NCBI RefSeq assembly: GCF_017696075.1
Contig: NZ_JAAORI010000002.1
Coordinates: 152,620 to 216,619 of the forward strand
Direction: 5' to 3'
DNA length: 64,000 nt
Source of the DNA: Prochlorococcus marinus XMU1411
Lineage (GTDB): Bacteria > Cyanobacteriota > Cyanobacteriia > PCC-6307 > Cyanobiaceae
Part shown: in pieces, positions 36,952 through 45,672 of the stretch
Numbering within the stretch: position 1 is the first letter of the stretch
Layout: each line of letters starts with the position of its first letter
The notes under the pieces: generated by a model
Databases searched by the model: none
The model's input: the letters and a program-made list of their open reading frames with translations, nothing else
Told to the model about the DNA's origin: nothing
Position numbers and translations under genes: made by a program

Positions 36952-38088
36952 ATGAATATTTCAAAAAAATTTGAAGAATTAATCATAAAACAGCTAGAGA
37001 GTTTTGGCTGCTCAATGGGAGTGACTAATTTAGTTATGTATCTTGCTTCAGCTAAGCAAGGAGCTAAAGCATCTTTTGAAATAATTGGTCAATGGCCACA
37101 AATTGATAGGCTTCTATTATCAATAGAAGATGATCCTTCACTAAAAGTTTCATCTCCTAATAGAAGATGGTACCCGCTTCAAGAAAACGATATTCTACTG
37201 GGTGTCCTAAGGGTAGAAACTGATTTAAAAGAGGCGAATTGGCCAGTATCACTTGATTCCAGATTAAAAGCGCTTTCAATATCTTTAGCTAAATGCGTAT
37301 CTATCGAATTAGAACGTCAAAATAAAAATGAAGAAATCAATTATTTGAAGAATCAGGTCAATGTCATAATCCATCAATTAAGGAATCCATTGGCTGCTCT
37401 TAGGACATATGCAAAATTACTAATAAAAAGACTTGGTTCAGATGATGACTCTATTGAGATAGTAGAACGCATGATAATTGAGCAAAAGCAAATTAATCAA
37501 TATATGGACTCTTTTACTCAATTAAATTCACCTATTCAACTACCATTGGAAATTGGAGAAGAAAGATTATTATTGCCACCAAATCTAGATAATAAAAAGG
37601 TAATGACCGTTCAGAGCTTATTGAGGCCAATTTTAGAGAGGGGCAAGGCTAATGCGAACTTAGAGAATAGAGATTGGACTGAACCTTCTCTTTGGCCAGA
37701 TTGGACATTATCGCCATTAAAGGCAAAATATGCTGTAATTGCTGAAATTGTGGCCAATTTATTAGAAAATGCTTTTAAATATGCCCAAAAAGATGCTGAG
37801 ATTGGAATTACAATTACGAATAAAGGACTTTGTATATTTGATGATGGAAAAAAAATAACCAAAAATGAAAAAGAGCAAATTTTTGAAAAAGGTTTTAGAG
37901 GATCTGCCGCTAAGAAGAAAGACGGCACTGGTGTGGGCCTTTTTTTAGCGAGGAAATTAGCAAAACAAATTGGAGGAGAATTAAGATTGCTGGAAAATAA
38001 CTCAATTGATAATATTGAGAAATTAAAAAATCTCAAGAAGAAAAATATTTTCTATTTAGAACTACCTATAAAAGAATTGCATGCGTAA
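36952..38088 (+). CDS. Soluble sensor histidine kinase
   Basis: A 378-residue kinase without membrane segments. Residues 1-120 form a sensor region, perhaps GAF-like, with no clear ligand motif. The H-box is NVIIHQLRNPLAALRTY, phospho-acceptor His141. The N-box is EIVANLLENAFKYA near 270, followed by FDDGKKI, the lid region FEKGFRGSAAKKKDGTGVGLFLARKLA, and the G2 box. No response regulator is adjacent, so the partner is encoded elsewhere. The gene is divergent from DUF3155 and overlaps the convergent cobS by 23 bases. Confidence 0.9.
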   Translation: MNISKKFEELIIKQLESFGCSMGVTNLVMYLASAKQGAKASFEIIGQWPQIDRLLLSIEDDPSLKVSSPNRRWYPLQENDILLGVLRVETDLKEANWPVSLDSRLKALSISLAKCVSIELERQNKNEEINYLKNQVNVIIHQLRNPLAALRTYAKLLIKRLGSDDDSIEIVERMIIEQKQINQYMDSFTQLNSPIQLPLEIGEERLLLPPNLDNKKVMTVQSLLRPILERGKANANLENRDWTEPSLWPDWTLSPLKAKYAVIAEIVANLLENAFKYAQKDAEIGITITNKGLCIFDDGKKITKNEKEQIFEKGFRGSAAKKKDGTGVGLFLARKLAKQIGGELRLLENNSIDNIEKLKNLKKKNIFYLELPIKELHA

Positions 38089-38806
38089 ACAACATTGCAG
38101 TTTCAACTAGTACAACACTTGCACCGCAGGCATCTCCATTGAAGCCTCCAATTTTTTTACCCAGTATGTATGGGATAGAATAGCTTAGAAAAATACCAAC
38201 AAAAATAAGAATTAAAAATTTAATTAATATTGCTTGGGATGTAATTGAAACTAATTGGTATGCAGTGAAAATTAAAAGAAAAATTATAGAGATCAAAGAT
38301 TCTTTTTTAAATCCATTCCAAAACTTTTTGTGACTTATAGACTTTTTCTTATAACTCATATATTCAAACTTTTCTATAAAAAATAAATTTGAAAATCTTC
38401 CCCAAAATAAGCATATAGGTAAAACAAAAATTATTAGGTTTTGAATTTTTAGTATGCAAGCAATTTGAATTAAAGTTATAAAAACTAAAGCTTGAACCCC
38501 AAAGGAGCCAACTTTACTGTCTTTCATGGCTTTTAAACGCTTCTTTTTACCCGCAAAAATACCATCGAAAGTATCCATTAAACCATCAATGTGTAGACCA
38601 CCAGTAATCAAATATCCTGAAGCCAAGCAAATTAATGTAGATGCATAAATTGACCAAGAGTTTGTTTTTAAAAAAAGAAAAATATAACTCTGTATTGTTC
38701 CAATAAAAAATCCCAAAGGCGGCGCAAATTGTGCAATATTTTTAAATTCGGGATTAATTAAAGGTATCTTTGGAAATGTCGTATAGAAAATCCAAGATCC
38801 TGCCAA
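38066..38806 (-). CDS. cobS: Adenosylcobinamide-GDP ribazoletransferase
   Basis: Joins the lower ligand to adenosylcobinamide-GDP in the last stage of (pseudo)cobalamin synthesis, in the membrane. Family motifs are TGGLHIDGLMDTFDGIFAG near residue 67, KDSKVGSFGVQALV, and GGFNGDACGA near the end, with about six membrane segments. The start shown is a TTG at 38806 (246 residues). The frame continues upstream to a TGA at 38846 and reads LIKNLAGSW, where an ATA (38813-38815) sits three codons before the TTG at the position of a plausible initiator. It overlaps the histidine kinase gene by 23 bases. Confidence 0.9.
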   Translation of the reverse strand: MAGSWIFYTTFPKIPLINPEFKNIAQFAPPLGFFIGTIQSYIFLFLKTNSWSIYASTLICLASGYLITGGLHIDGLMDTFDGIFAGKKKRLKAMKDSKVGSFGVQALVFITLIQIACILKIQNLIIFVLPICLFWGRFSNLFFIEKFEYMSYKKKSISHKKFWNGFKKESLISIIFLLIFTAYQLVSITSQAILIKFLILIFVGIFLSYSIPYILGKKIGGFNGDACGASVVLVETAMLFTHAILL

Positions 38807-38904
38807 ATTTTTTATTAAATATTTTTTGATGAGATAAAAATAGATTCAGTATTAAATAATAGGGTAGATTAATTAAAAAGGATCAAAAAATTTTATAAAT
38901 TATC

Positions 38905-40023
38905 GTGTTTGAATTTGAAATTACATCGAATTGCATTAACACAGGGGCAAGAACTGGTATTTTTCATACACCAAATGGTCAGGTAAATACACCAAAATTT
39001 ATGCCTGTAGGTACTTTGGCAACGGTAAAAGGGATTTCTTCTAAGCAATTAACCTCTACAGGGTCAGAAATGATTCTCTCCAATACCTTTCATCTTCATT
39101 TACAACCGGGAGAAAAACTAGTTAAAGAATCTGGCGGAATACATAAGTTCATGAATTGGCCTAAGCCTATTCTTACTGATTCAGGAGGATATCAAGTTTT
39201 CAGTTTGGCCAAATTAAATAATATTTCTGATAAAGGTGTGGAATTTAAAAATCCAAGAGATGGAAGTCATGTATTTTTATCACCTGAAAAAGTAATACAG
39301 ATTCAAATGGATCTTGGATCGGATGTTGCGATGGCTTTTGATCATTGTCCTCCGCATACAGCTAACGAAAATGATATTGAGGACTCTTTACAAAGAACTC
39401 ATTCATGGTTGCAAAAATGTGTTGAGACTCATCAGAAATCCAATCAAGCATTATTCGGCATAGTTCAAGGTGGTAAGTATCCGAGATTGAGAGAATATAG
39501 CGCAAAATATACAAGTTCTTTTGATCTGCCTGGCATAGCAGTGGGAGGTGTAAGTGTTGGTGAGGCAGTCGAAGAAATACACAGTGTAATTAATTACGTC
39601 CCGAAATTCTTACCAATAAATAAACCAAGATATTTAATGGGAATTGGCTCTTTAAGAGAAATTTCTTTAGCTGTGGCTAATGGGTTCGATATATTTGACT
39701 GTGTTTTGCCTACAAGACTAGGAAGACATGGGACTGCATTTTTTAATGATGAAAGATTGAATTTGCGAAATGCTCGATTTAAAAATGACTTTTCTCCTAT
39801 TGACAAAACTTGTAAATGTGAGACCTGTAAATCCTATTCTCGAGCATATTTGCATCATCTAATTAGAAATGACGAAATTTTAGGCCTAACCCTCATAAGT
39901 TTGCATAATATTGCTCACTTAATAAGATTTACCAATGCAATTTCTACTGCAATTAGAGATAATTGTTTTACAAATGATTTCGCTCCTTGGAAAACATCCT
40001 CTATTGCTCACCATACGTGGTAA
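38905..40023 (+). CDS. tgt: Queuine/preQ1 tRNA-ribosyltransferase
   Basis: Exchanges guanine 34 for preQ1 in GUN tRNAs. It starts at GTG ([10 protein letters not shown]). [15 protein letters not shown] near 92 holds the first active-site aspartate, and [20 protein letters not shown] near 270 the nucleophilic aspartate. The zinc site is [17 protein letters not shown] (three cysteines and a histidine) near 310. The length of 372 is normal. psbK follows 34 bases later on the same strand. Confidence 0.96.
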   Translation: MFEFEITSNCINTGARTGIFHTPNGQVNTPKFMPVGTLATVKGISSKQLTSTGSEMILSNTFHLHLQPGEKLVKESGGIHKFMNWPKPILTDSGGYQVFSLAKLNNISDKGVEFKNPRDGSHVFLSPEKVIQIQMDLGSDVAMAFDHCPPHTANENDIEDSLQRTHSWLQKCVETHQKSNQALFGIVQGGKYPRLREYSAKYTSSFDLPGIAVGGVSVGEAVEEIHSVINYVPKFLPINKPRYLMGIGSLREISLAVANGFDIFDCVLPTRLGRHGTAFFNDERLNLRNARFKNDFSPIDKTCKCETCKSYSRAYLHHLIRNDEILGLTLISLHNIAHLIRFTNAISTAIRDNCFTNDFAPWKTSSIAHHTW

Positions 40024-40057
40024 CGTCTTATCATAATTAATTAAATTATTAAAAAAG

Positions 40058-40198
40058 GTGCTCACTCTATTTAATACATTCGCTGAATTGCCAGAGGCTT
40101 ACAAGGCTTTTGCTCCAACTGTTGATGTTCTTCCACTTATTCCTTTATTTTTCTTTTTATTGGTATTTGTTTGGCAAGCTGCAGTTGGATTTAAATAA
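40058..40198 (+). CDS. psbK: Photosystem II reaction centre protein K
   Basis: A 46-residue precursor starting at GTG, preceded by an AAAAAAGG ribosome-binding stretch immediately upstream. The mature part begins near [16 protein letters not shown] and contains one membrane span ([20 protein letters not shown] at the C-terminus). The LPEAY and W-Q-A-A-V-G-F landmarks match PsbK. Confidence 0.94.
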   Translation: MLTLFNTFAELPEAYKAFAPTVDVLPLIPLFFFLLVFVWQAAVGFK

Positions 40199-40224
40199 AA
40201 TTCTTTTAGTTTAGATTGTTAGTA

Positions 40225-41268
40225 TTAGAAAGGATTTTCGAGTAAAATCGCATCTCCAGAATTATCTACAGCACTTTCTATAAAATCAGCAATTTTTAAT
40301 GCTCTTGAGGCTTGCTCACCATCTACCTCGGGCATTTCTTTACCCTGAACGCATTTAAGAAAATGCTCCAGTTCTGCATAGAGAGGTTCAATGGAGGTTG
40401 TGCTAACTTCTTCGACATATCCATCATTTCTATAAACTAATTCTCCATGCTCTGCCGTGTATGATTCATGAGATTTTCTATGGATTTGTAAAGAGTGATT
40501 TAAGAAATCAGTTTCTACTAGTCCATTTTGGCAGTGAGCACTTAAATTTCTAATTTTTTTATGACTCATTTTGCTAGCAGTTAAGCTTGCAATAACATTA
40601 TTTTTAAAAACCAAAGTAGCATTAACATAATCTATTAATCCTTCGCTATTCCTTCCTCCAACAGCTGCTAATTTTTGTATTTTTGAGTTTACAAGCTCTA
40701 AAATAAGATCAATGTCATGAATCATTAAATCCATTACTACAGATACATCATTTGCTCTATCTGCATGAGGACTATGCCTTCTTGCTTCTAAAACGACAAT
40801 TTCTTCATTATTTACTATTTTATTTAATTCTCTAAAAGCAGGATTAAATCTTTCAATATGCCCAACTTGTAATAGACATTTACTTGCATTAGCGGCCTCT
40901 ATTAAAGATTTTGCCTCCAACTCATTAGCTGCAATTGGTTTTTCAATGAGAACGTTAGTACCTCCATTTAGACAATCTAGTCCTACCTTATGATGAAGTA
41001 GTGTCGGAACAGCGATACAAATGGCATCAACTTTTGGAATTAAGTCCTTATAGTCTTTGAACCATTCACATTGAAATTGTTCAATAGCTAATTCACCTCT
41101 CTCTTCATTTGGATCTGCTACTCCAATGAGATTTGCATCTTTGAGTAAACTTAGTACTCGAGCATGATGCCAGCCCATGTTACCTATACCTATGACTCCA
41201 ACCTTTACGGGTGATGAGGTTGGTTTCATAATTTTTAAATCCATGTATTTATTATCATTATCCTCCAT
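40225..41268 (-). CDS. Gfo/Idh/MocA family NAD(P)-dependent oxidoreductase
   Basis: A 347-residue dehydrogenase. The Rossmann motif is VGVIGIGNMGWHHARVL near residue 23, and the conserved EKPIA, which places the catalytic lysine, is near 105. HIERFNPAFRELN and MDLMIHDIDLILEL supply further active-site positions. Substrates in this family are mostly sugars and their derivatives, and I cannot name one here. The ATG at 41268 is shown; ATGs at 41244 and 41229 would remove a non-conserved leader. It lies 12 bases downstream of the CNNM-type gene. Confidence 0.85.
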   Translation of the reverse strand: MEDNDNKYMDLKIMKPTSSPVKVGVIGIGNMGWHHARVLSLLKDANLIGVADPNEERGELAIEQFQCEWFKDYKDLIPKVDAICIAVPTLLHHKVGLDCLNGGTNVLIEKPIAANELEAKSLIEAANASKCLLQVGHIERFNPAFRELNKIVNNEEIVVLEARRHSPHADRANDVSVVMDLMIHDIDLILELVNSKIQKLAAVGGRNSEGLIDYVNATLVFKNNVIASLTASKMSHKKIRNLSAHCQNGLVETDFLNHSLQIHRKSHESYTAEHGELVYRNDGYVEEVSTTSIEPLYAELEHFLKCVQGKEMPEVDGEQASRALKIADFIESAVDNSGDAILLENPF

Positions 41269-41280
41269 GGAGAGCCAAAT

Positions 41281-42549
41281 TTAGCTTTTGGGAAGGATTA
41301 TTTTAACACGATCAATTTTTGGACCTGACATAGAAATAACTTCAAATTTAATGTTGTTAAAATCTAAAACGTCCCCAATTTTTGGAACCATTTGAAATTT
41401 TTCTAGCAGAAATCCAGCAAGAGTATGATAATCTGCTCCTTCTGGAATGAAACATCCTAACTTCTTATTTATATCAATTATTTCTGATTTTCCAGCTATT
41501 GACCAAGTTTTAGACAAATTATCTAACATTCTCATGTCTGAATAAATTCTATTATTGAGCATTTCTTCTCCAACTATTTCGCCATTTAGATCAGCTGCAG
41601 TTATGAGCCCCTCTGTTCCACCGTGTTCATCAACTACTAGCAAGAAAGGATTATAGTCTCTTACTATTGGAAATATTTCTGCTAAAGAACATGTTTCTAT
41701 AATTTTTGTCACTGGTAAAATGAAAGGCTCTAACAATGTATTGGCTTCCATTTCACCTTTTGAAATTGGCTTAGCTAGATAACGTAAATCTAATACACCT
41801 AATACATCATCTAAAGACTCACCAATCACAAAGAAGCGAGCATGGCGAGTTTTATCAACTTGTTTCATAAGTTCTGAAAAGGTTATATTTTTTGGCAAAG
41901 TTACCATTTCAGATCTTGGAATCATTACTTCTTTAACTTGTGTATCTTTTAAAGCAAAAACTCCTTCAAGAATATTTTTCTCATCTGGTTTTAAACCTGT
42001 TACATTATCTGTTTCTATAAGAGTTTCTAATTCTCCTGCGGATAAACCCGAGTTTAAAGAATCCCATTTGTTGTTTAAATTGAACAAGCCTAAACACGCG
42101 CTAGCAAAGAATTCTATTGTCTTAACTATAGGATTCATACCTTTTCTTACGGCATCGAATATTGTGGTTAACTTTAATGCGGCAGATTCTGGATTGTTAA
42201 TTACTAAAGCTTTTGGAATTAGTCCAGAAACAAGAGTAACAACTAAAACAATAAATAAAAATAATAGAAGATCATAAAATCTATTTGACAAAATATTGCT
42301 TTTCCAAAAATCATTAGCCAGGTTATTGCTGAGCCATCCAATTGCAATTAATGAAATTGTTACTCCAAATTGAGAAGCAATTAATGACGATCTAAAGCGT
42401 TTTTGAATTTTTAAAATTGAAAATGCTCCTTTCTTTTTTTCTTCTATTAGTCTTAAAACTTTACTGGGCCTAATTAATAAAAAAGAGAGTTCACTCGCTG
42501 CGAAAAAAGCTGGTAAAAATAAAAGAAATAAAAGTAGAGTTATTTTCAT
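41281..42549 (-). CDS. CNNM/CorC-type membrane protein (hemolysin family)
   Basis: A 422-residue protein: an N-terminal DUF21/CNNM membrane domain with four segments (up to about residue 140), a pair of CBS domains (about 205-330, starting near VKEVMIPRSEMVTLPKN), and a C-terminal CorC_HlyC domain (about 340-420). Proteins of this type transport or control magnesium or other cations; calling it hemolysin is historical. The phrase VVDEHGGTEGLITAADLNGEIVGE is typical of the CBS region. The start is the ATG at 42549. Confidence 0.87.
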   Translation of the reverse strand: MKITLLLFLLFLPAFFAASELSFLLIRPSKVLRLIEEKKKGAFSILKIQKRFRSSLIASQFGVTISLIAIGWLSNNLANDFWKSNILSNRFYDLLLFLFIVLVVTLVSGLIPKALVINNPESAALKLTTIFDAVRKGMNPIVKTIEFFASACLGLFNLNNKWDSLNSGLSAGELETLIETDNVTGLKPDEKNILEGVFALKDTQVKEVMIPRSEMVTLPKNITFSELMKQVDKTRHARFFVIGESLDDVLGVLDLRYLAKPISKGEMEANTLLEPFILPVTKIIETCSLAEIFPIVRDYNPFLLVVDEHGGTEGLITAADLNGEIVGEEMLNNRIYSDMRMLDNLSKTWSIAGKSEIIDINKKLGCFIPEGADYHTLAGFLLEKFQMVPKIGDVLDFNNIKFEVISMSGPKIDRVKIILPKS

Positions 42550-42567
42550 TCAATGACAAATGAATAA

Positions 42568-42640
42568 TGGGGGTGGCGAGGATCGAACTCGCCTTAGCCA
42601 AATTATGAGTTTGGTGCATTCACCAGATTGCTACACCCCC
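42568..42640 (-). tRNA. tRNA-Met (anticodon CAT), elongator type
   Basis: A 73-base tRNA on the minus strand. Acceptor GGGGGTG pairs with CACCCCC with discriminator A. The anticodon stem CCAAA/TTTGG encloses loop CTCATAA. A base-paired first position and an anticodon stem without three G-C pairs argue against the initiator. The D-arm is short and irregular (GC...GC). A lysidine-modified tRNA-Ile cannot be fully excluded. Confidence 0.88.
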
Positions 42641-42781
42641 AAGGGAATTTATGTAATTTTAATTACATTGAATTTCAATATACAATATAAAAATAATATT
42701 TCAAAAAACACCTCATTAGGAAGTTTTTGTGAGATTTCTTTTTTTTCTTCTAATCTTTAAATATAAATTTAACTTTTACTA

Positions 42782-43342
42782 ATGGCCAAATTCTCGGATA
42801 AGTATGATTTAAATAAAGCAAAATTATTAAAACAGTTAATTGATAAATCTTACAAGAAAGGAAACTTCACTTTATCTTCAGGAAAAAAAAGCAGTCATTA
42901 CTTGAACTGTAAACCAGTTTCATTAAATGGCGAAGGCTTAAACTTAATAAGTGATTTATTTTTAGAGTTAAAGGACTCAAGGTCAAAAGCTGTAGCAGGA
43001 CTGACATTAGGTGCAGACCCTATAGTAAGTGGATTAATTGTCAAAGCAGCTTTGCATGGCCTATACCTTGATGGTTTAATAATTCGGAAAGAAATAAAAC
43101 AATACGGTACTAAAGCTGGAATAGAGGGCCCTACATTAGAAGAAGGAACTTTGGTAACTGTTTTAGAGGATGTGGTTACAACTGCTGGTTCAGTTATAAA
43201 AGCTATAAAAAAGTTACGCGAAAATAATTATGTTGTTGAGGAAGTTTTGTCTATAGTTGATAGGCAAGAAGGGGGATTAGAAGCTCTTGAAGATGAAAAT
43301 GTTAAATTAAAGAGTCTTTTTACAATAAAAGACTTTTTATAA
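42782..43342 (+). CDS. pyrE: Orotate phosphoribosyltransferase
   Basis: Adds PRPP to orotate to form OMP in pyrimidine synthesis. The PRPP signature is [18 protein letters not shown] near residue 120, and [20 protein letters not shown] near 22 is the orotate-side motif. [21 protein letters not shown] supplies the flexible catalytic loop. 186 residues is typical. It is followed 10 bases later by the YgfZ-like gene. Confidence 0.95.
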   Translation: MAKFSDKYDLNKAKLLKQLIDKSYKKGNFTLSSGKKSSHYLNCKPVSLNGEGLNLISDLFLELKDSRSKAVAGLTLGADPIVSGLIVKAALHGLYLDGLIIRKEIKQYGTKAGIEGPTLEEGTLVTVLEDVVTTAGSVIKAIKKLRENNYVVEEVLSIVDRQEGGLEALEDENVKLKSLFTIKDFL

Positions 43343-43352
43343 TTATTTCAAA

Positions 43353-44189
43353 ATGCAAGATATTAAAAAAAAGTTTTGGCTTGAAAAATTTGATTGCATT
43401 TCTATTACTGGAAAAGATGCCAGAAAATTTTTGAATGGAATAACAACTGGTAATATTCTTGATTCAGAAAATAAAGTTATCAAAACTTGTTGGTTAACTC
43501 CAAATGGAGTTCTAAGGTCATTAATTGAAATTATTTTTTTTGAAAGAAACTTAGAAGTAATTATCTTGGTGGGTAACACTAATGAAATAATTGATTACTT
43601 TAATCAAATAATTTTTCCAGCGGACGATGTACTTCTAAGTGAACCTTTCTTGATAAATAGAATTCAGGAAATTGATGAATCTAGTTCATGGAGAACTCAC
43701 AAGCCTATTTTCTTCAAAATAGAAGATAAAGAATTTGAAATATATAAAAATAAACTAAATTTACTAAATCCCAATGATTTAAAACTTTGGAAGATTAATC
43801 AGGCAATACCCTCATTAGAAATGGAAATAAACGGAAAAAATAATCCTCTTGAGCTTGGATTGCAAGATCTTATAGATTTTAATAAAGGTTGTTATTTAGG
43901 ACAAGAAACAATGTCAAAAATAAAAAATGTTTCTTCTTTAAAACAAGAAATAAGAATTTGGAAATCATTTGAATCTAATTTGAATTTAGACGTTGAAGAT
44001 AAAAATTTATATATAAATTCTGCCAAGGATATTTCTGTAGGCAAAATAACTAGTTTTTTTAAATCAGATTCTCAAATAAAAGGTTTAGCAATGATAAAAA
44101 GAAAATATTTAGAGGAAGGAAGTTATTTTTTTTCAGAAATTTTTGGAAAAATTATTATTAATAAATCTGTAGGATCAATTTTTCTTTAA
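43353..44189 (+). CDS. Folate-binding YgfZ/GcvT-like protein
   Basis: A 278-residue protein of the aminomethyltransferase-related YgfZ/IBA57 group, which helps assemble or repair iron-sulfur enzymes. The decisive signature is FNKGCYLGQETMSKIKN near residue 176 (family K-G-C-Y-x-G-Q-E). An early SITGKDARKFLNGITTGNIL matches the folate-binding domain. Its last 15 bases overlap the convergent nuclease-like gene. No glycine-cleavage genes are nearby, which favours YgfZ over GcvT. Confidence 0.87.
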   Translation: MQDIKKKFWLEKFDCISITGKDARKFLNGITTGNILDSENKVIKTCWLTPNGVLRSLIEIIFFERNLEVIILVGNTNEIIDYFNQIIFPADDVLLSEPFLINRIQEIDESSSWRTHKPIFFKIEDKEFEIYKNKLNLLNPNDLKLWKINQAIPSLEMEINGKNNPLELGLQDLIDFNKGCYLGQETMSKIKNVSSLKQEIRIWKSFESNLNLDVEDKNLYINSAKDISVGKITSFFKSDSQIKGLAMIKRKYLEEGSYFFSEIFGKIIINKSVGSIFL

Positions 44190-45593
44190 TTGATTTTTGA
44201 TTAAATATTTTGCAATTTGTAGAGTAGCCAAACAATCATCTTTGTTATATTGGATAATTTTTTTTAAAAATATTTCGTTTTCTGTAATTTGATATTGAAT
44301 CCACCAATAAAGGGCTTTCGATCCACTTACATTTTTCTGCATCCATTCAAATCCAAGCCAACTAGAAACAGTTTTTAAGCCATAGTTTTTTAGTGGTAAT
44401 ATCCAAGACTTTCTTATTAATGTATGTAAGTCAATAAATCTTGAGGAAAGTGAATCAATTTCTTCAAAACTAAAATTTAGGTTTTTAGTAATATTAATTA
44501 TTGCTATCTTTTCAGTTTCTCCGTAATGTAAAATTGGCCATTCCTTCTGTGAACAAAGTATTTCAATAATTTTCCTGTAAGATTCTCCTTTATTGTTTTT
44601 GAGATCCAAAATTGGTTCATAAAGAAGATCTTCTTTTTTTGTAAACAAATTATTTATTTTTAAAAAACCATATAAAAAGTCATGCTTATCATCTGGATTT
44701 GACTCAATATCAAATATATAAAATCCTGAATATGTTTTTTCTAGTAGATCTTTATTATCATTTTTATTGGAAATGCGATATGGTTCCCCAGAAATATAAG
44801 CTTGTGCTTGCTTTACAAATAAGGACGCTTTTTCATACTTTTGATCGTTGAATTTAGATAATTTTTCTCCAAGTTGTTTTTCGCTATACGAAGCTAATGT
44901 TTTTGTATCAGATATTCCATTTGTTATGAGTAATGATGCCGTTTTGGATCCTATTCCATCTATATCTGTTAGATATCCATTTTCTTTAGCTTCTTTGTCA
45001 CAAAATTTTTGCCATGAACAAATAGTACATTTTTTTCTATCTTGAGTTATTTCTGGCATAAACCCTTCCAAGCATTCATTCAAAGTTAATAAAACATTCA
45101 AAACTTTTTTTCTTAATTTTTTATTTAAATAAATTTCTTCAACATTAACTTTTTTATTAAAACTTGAAATTACTAATCCTTTCTCAATTTTAGATTCTTG
45201 AAAAGATTCCAACAGCATAGAACTAAAAGCTAAGTCGAATAAATGTTCTTTTGTGGTTTTGCGGCCTAATTTATAAACAGCAGGTAAATATTTATATTGC
45301 CCCCATTTACTTTTACCTTTAGTCTTTACAAGTAATTGTGGACGTATCTCTGCGTTAATATTTTGGAAAAGATTTCCTTTTATTTTTAATCCAATTACTC
45401 CTTGATAACCATTTTCACAGGCTTTTAATCCTGTATATATTTCACTATTACAAAATTCAGAGAAAATTTTAAACTGATTAATTTTATCTATAGCTTTATG
45501 GGGAGACCAAACTTCAGAAGATTTTTTACCCTTAAAATCTAGCCATGCTTTTCTTTTGCATCTTGTAAAACTTTTTAAATGAAGAGAATTCAA
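44175..45593 (-). CDS. TM0106-type RecB-family protein with HhH and DEDD exonuclease-like domains
   Basis: A 472-residue protein starting at TTG. The N-terminal RecB/Cas4-like region has four cysteines placed as in Fe-S nucleases (Cys12 in RCKRKAW; Cys189, Cys192 and Cys198 in CTICSWQKFC). The PD-(D/E)xK positions look degenerate (NAEIRPQ, then LPAVYKLG). A helix-hairpin-helix follows (DIDGIGSKTASLL, about 210-222). The C-terminal part is a YprB-like DEDD exonuclease: DIESNP at 295-300, RFIDLHTLIR, and YNKDDC at 449-454. The function is presumably in nucleic-acid processing, but it is uncharacterised. Confidence 0.8.
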   Translation of the reverse strand: MNSLHLKSFTRCKRKAWLDFKGKKSSEVWSPHKAIDKINQFKIFSEFCNSEIYTGLKACENGYQGVIGLKIKGNLFQNINAEIRPQLLVKTKGKSKWGQYKYLPAVYKLGRKTTKEHLFDLAFSSMLLESFQESKIEKGLVISSFNKKVNVEEIYLNKKLRKKVLNVLLTLNECLEGFMPEITQDRKKCTICSWQKFCDKEAKENGYLTDIDGIGSKTASLLITNGISDTKTLASYSEKQLGEKLSKFNDQKYEKASLFVKQAQAYISGEPYRISNKNDNKDLLEKTYSGFYIFDIESNPDDKHDFLYGFLKINNLFTKKEDLLYEPILDLKNNKGESYRKIIEILCSQKEWPILHYGETEKIAIINITKNLNFSFEEIDSLSSRFIDLHTLIRKSWILPLKNYGLKTVSSWLGFEWMQKNVSGSKALYWWIQYQITENEIFLKKIIQYNKDDCLATLQIAKYLIKNQLKKN

Positions 45594-45672
45594 ATTATTT
45601 TTAAGGGCGGTTTTAAAATTTACTCATATAAATTAGTATAGGTAATTAGAAGAAATCAAGGAAATTTTAAAT

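Noticed and set aside
42560..42760. Plus-strand frame of 66 codons spanning tRNA-Met
   Set aside because: It runs through a clearly folded tRNA in antisense; a real protein gene there is implausible.
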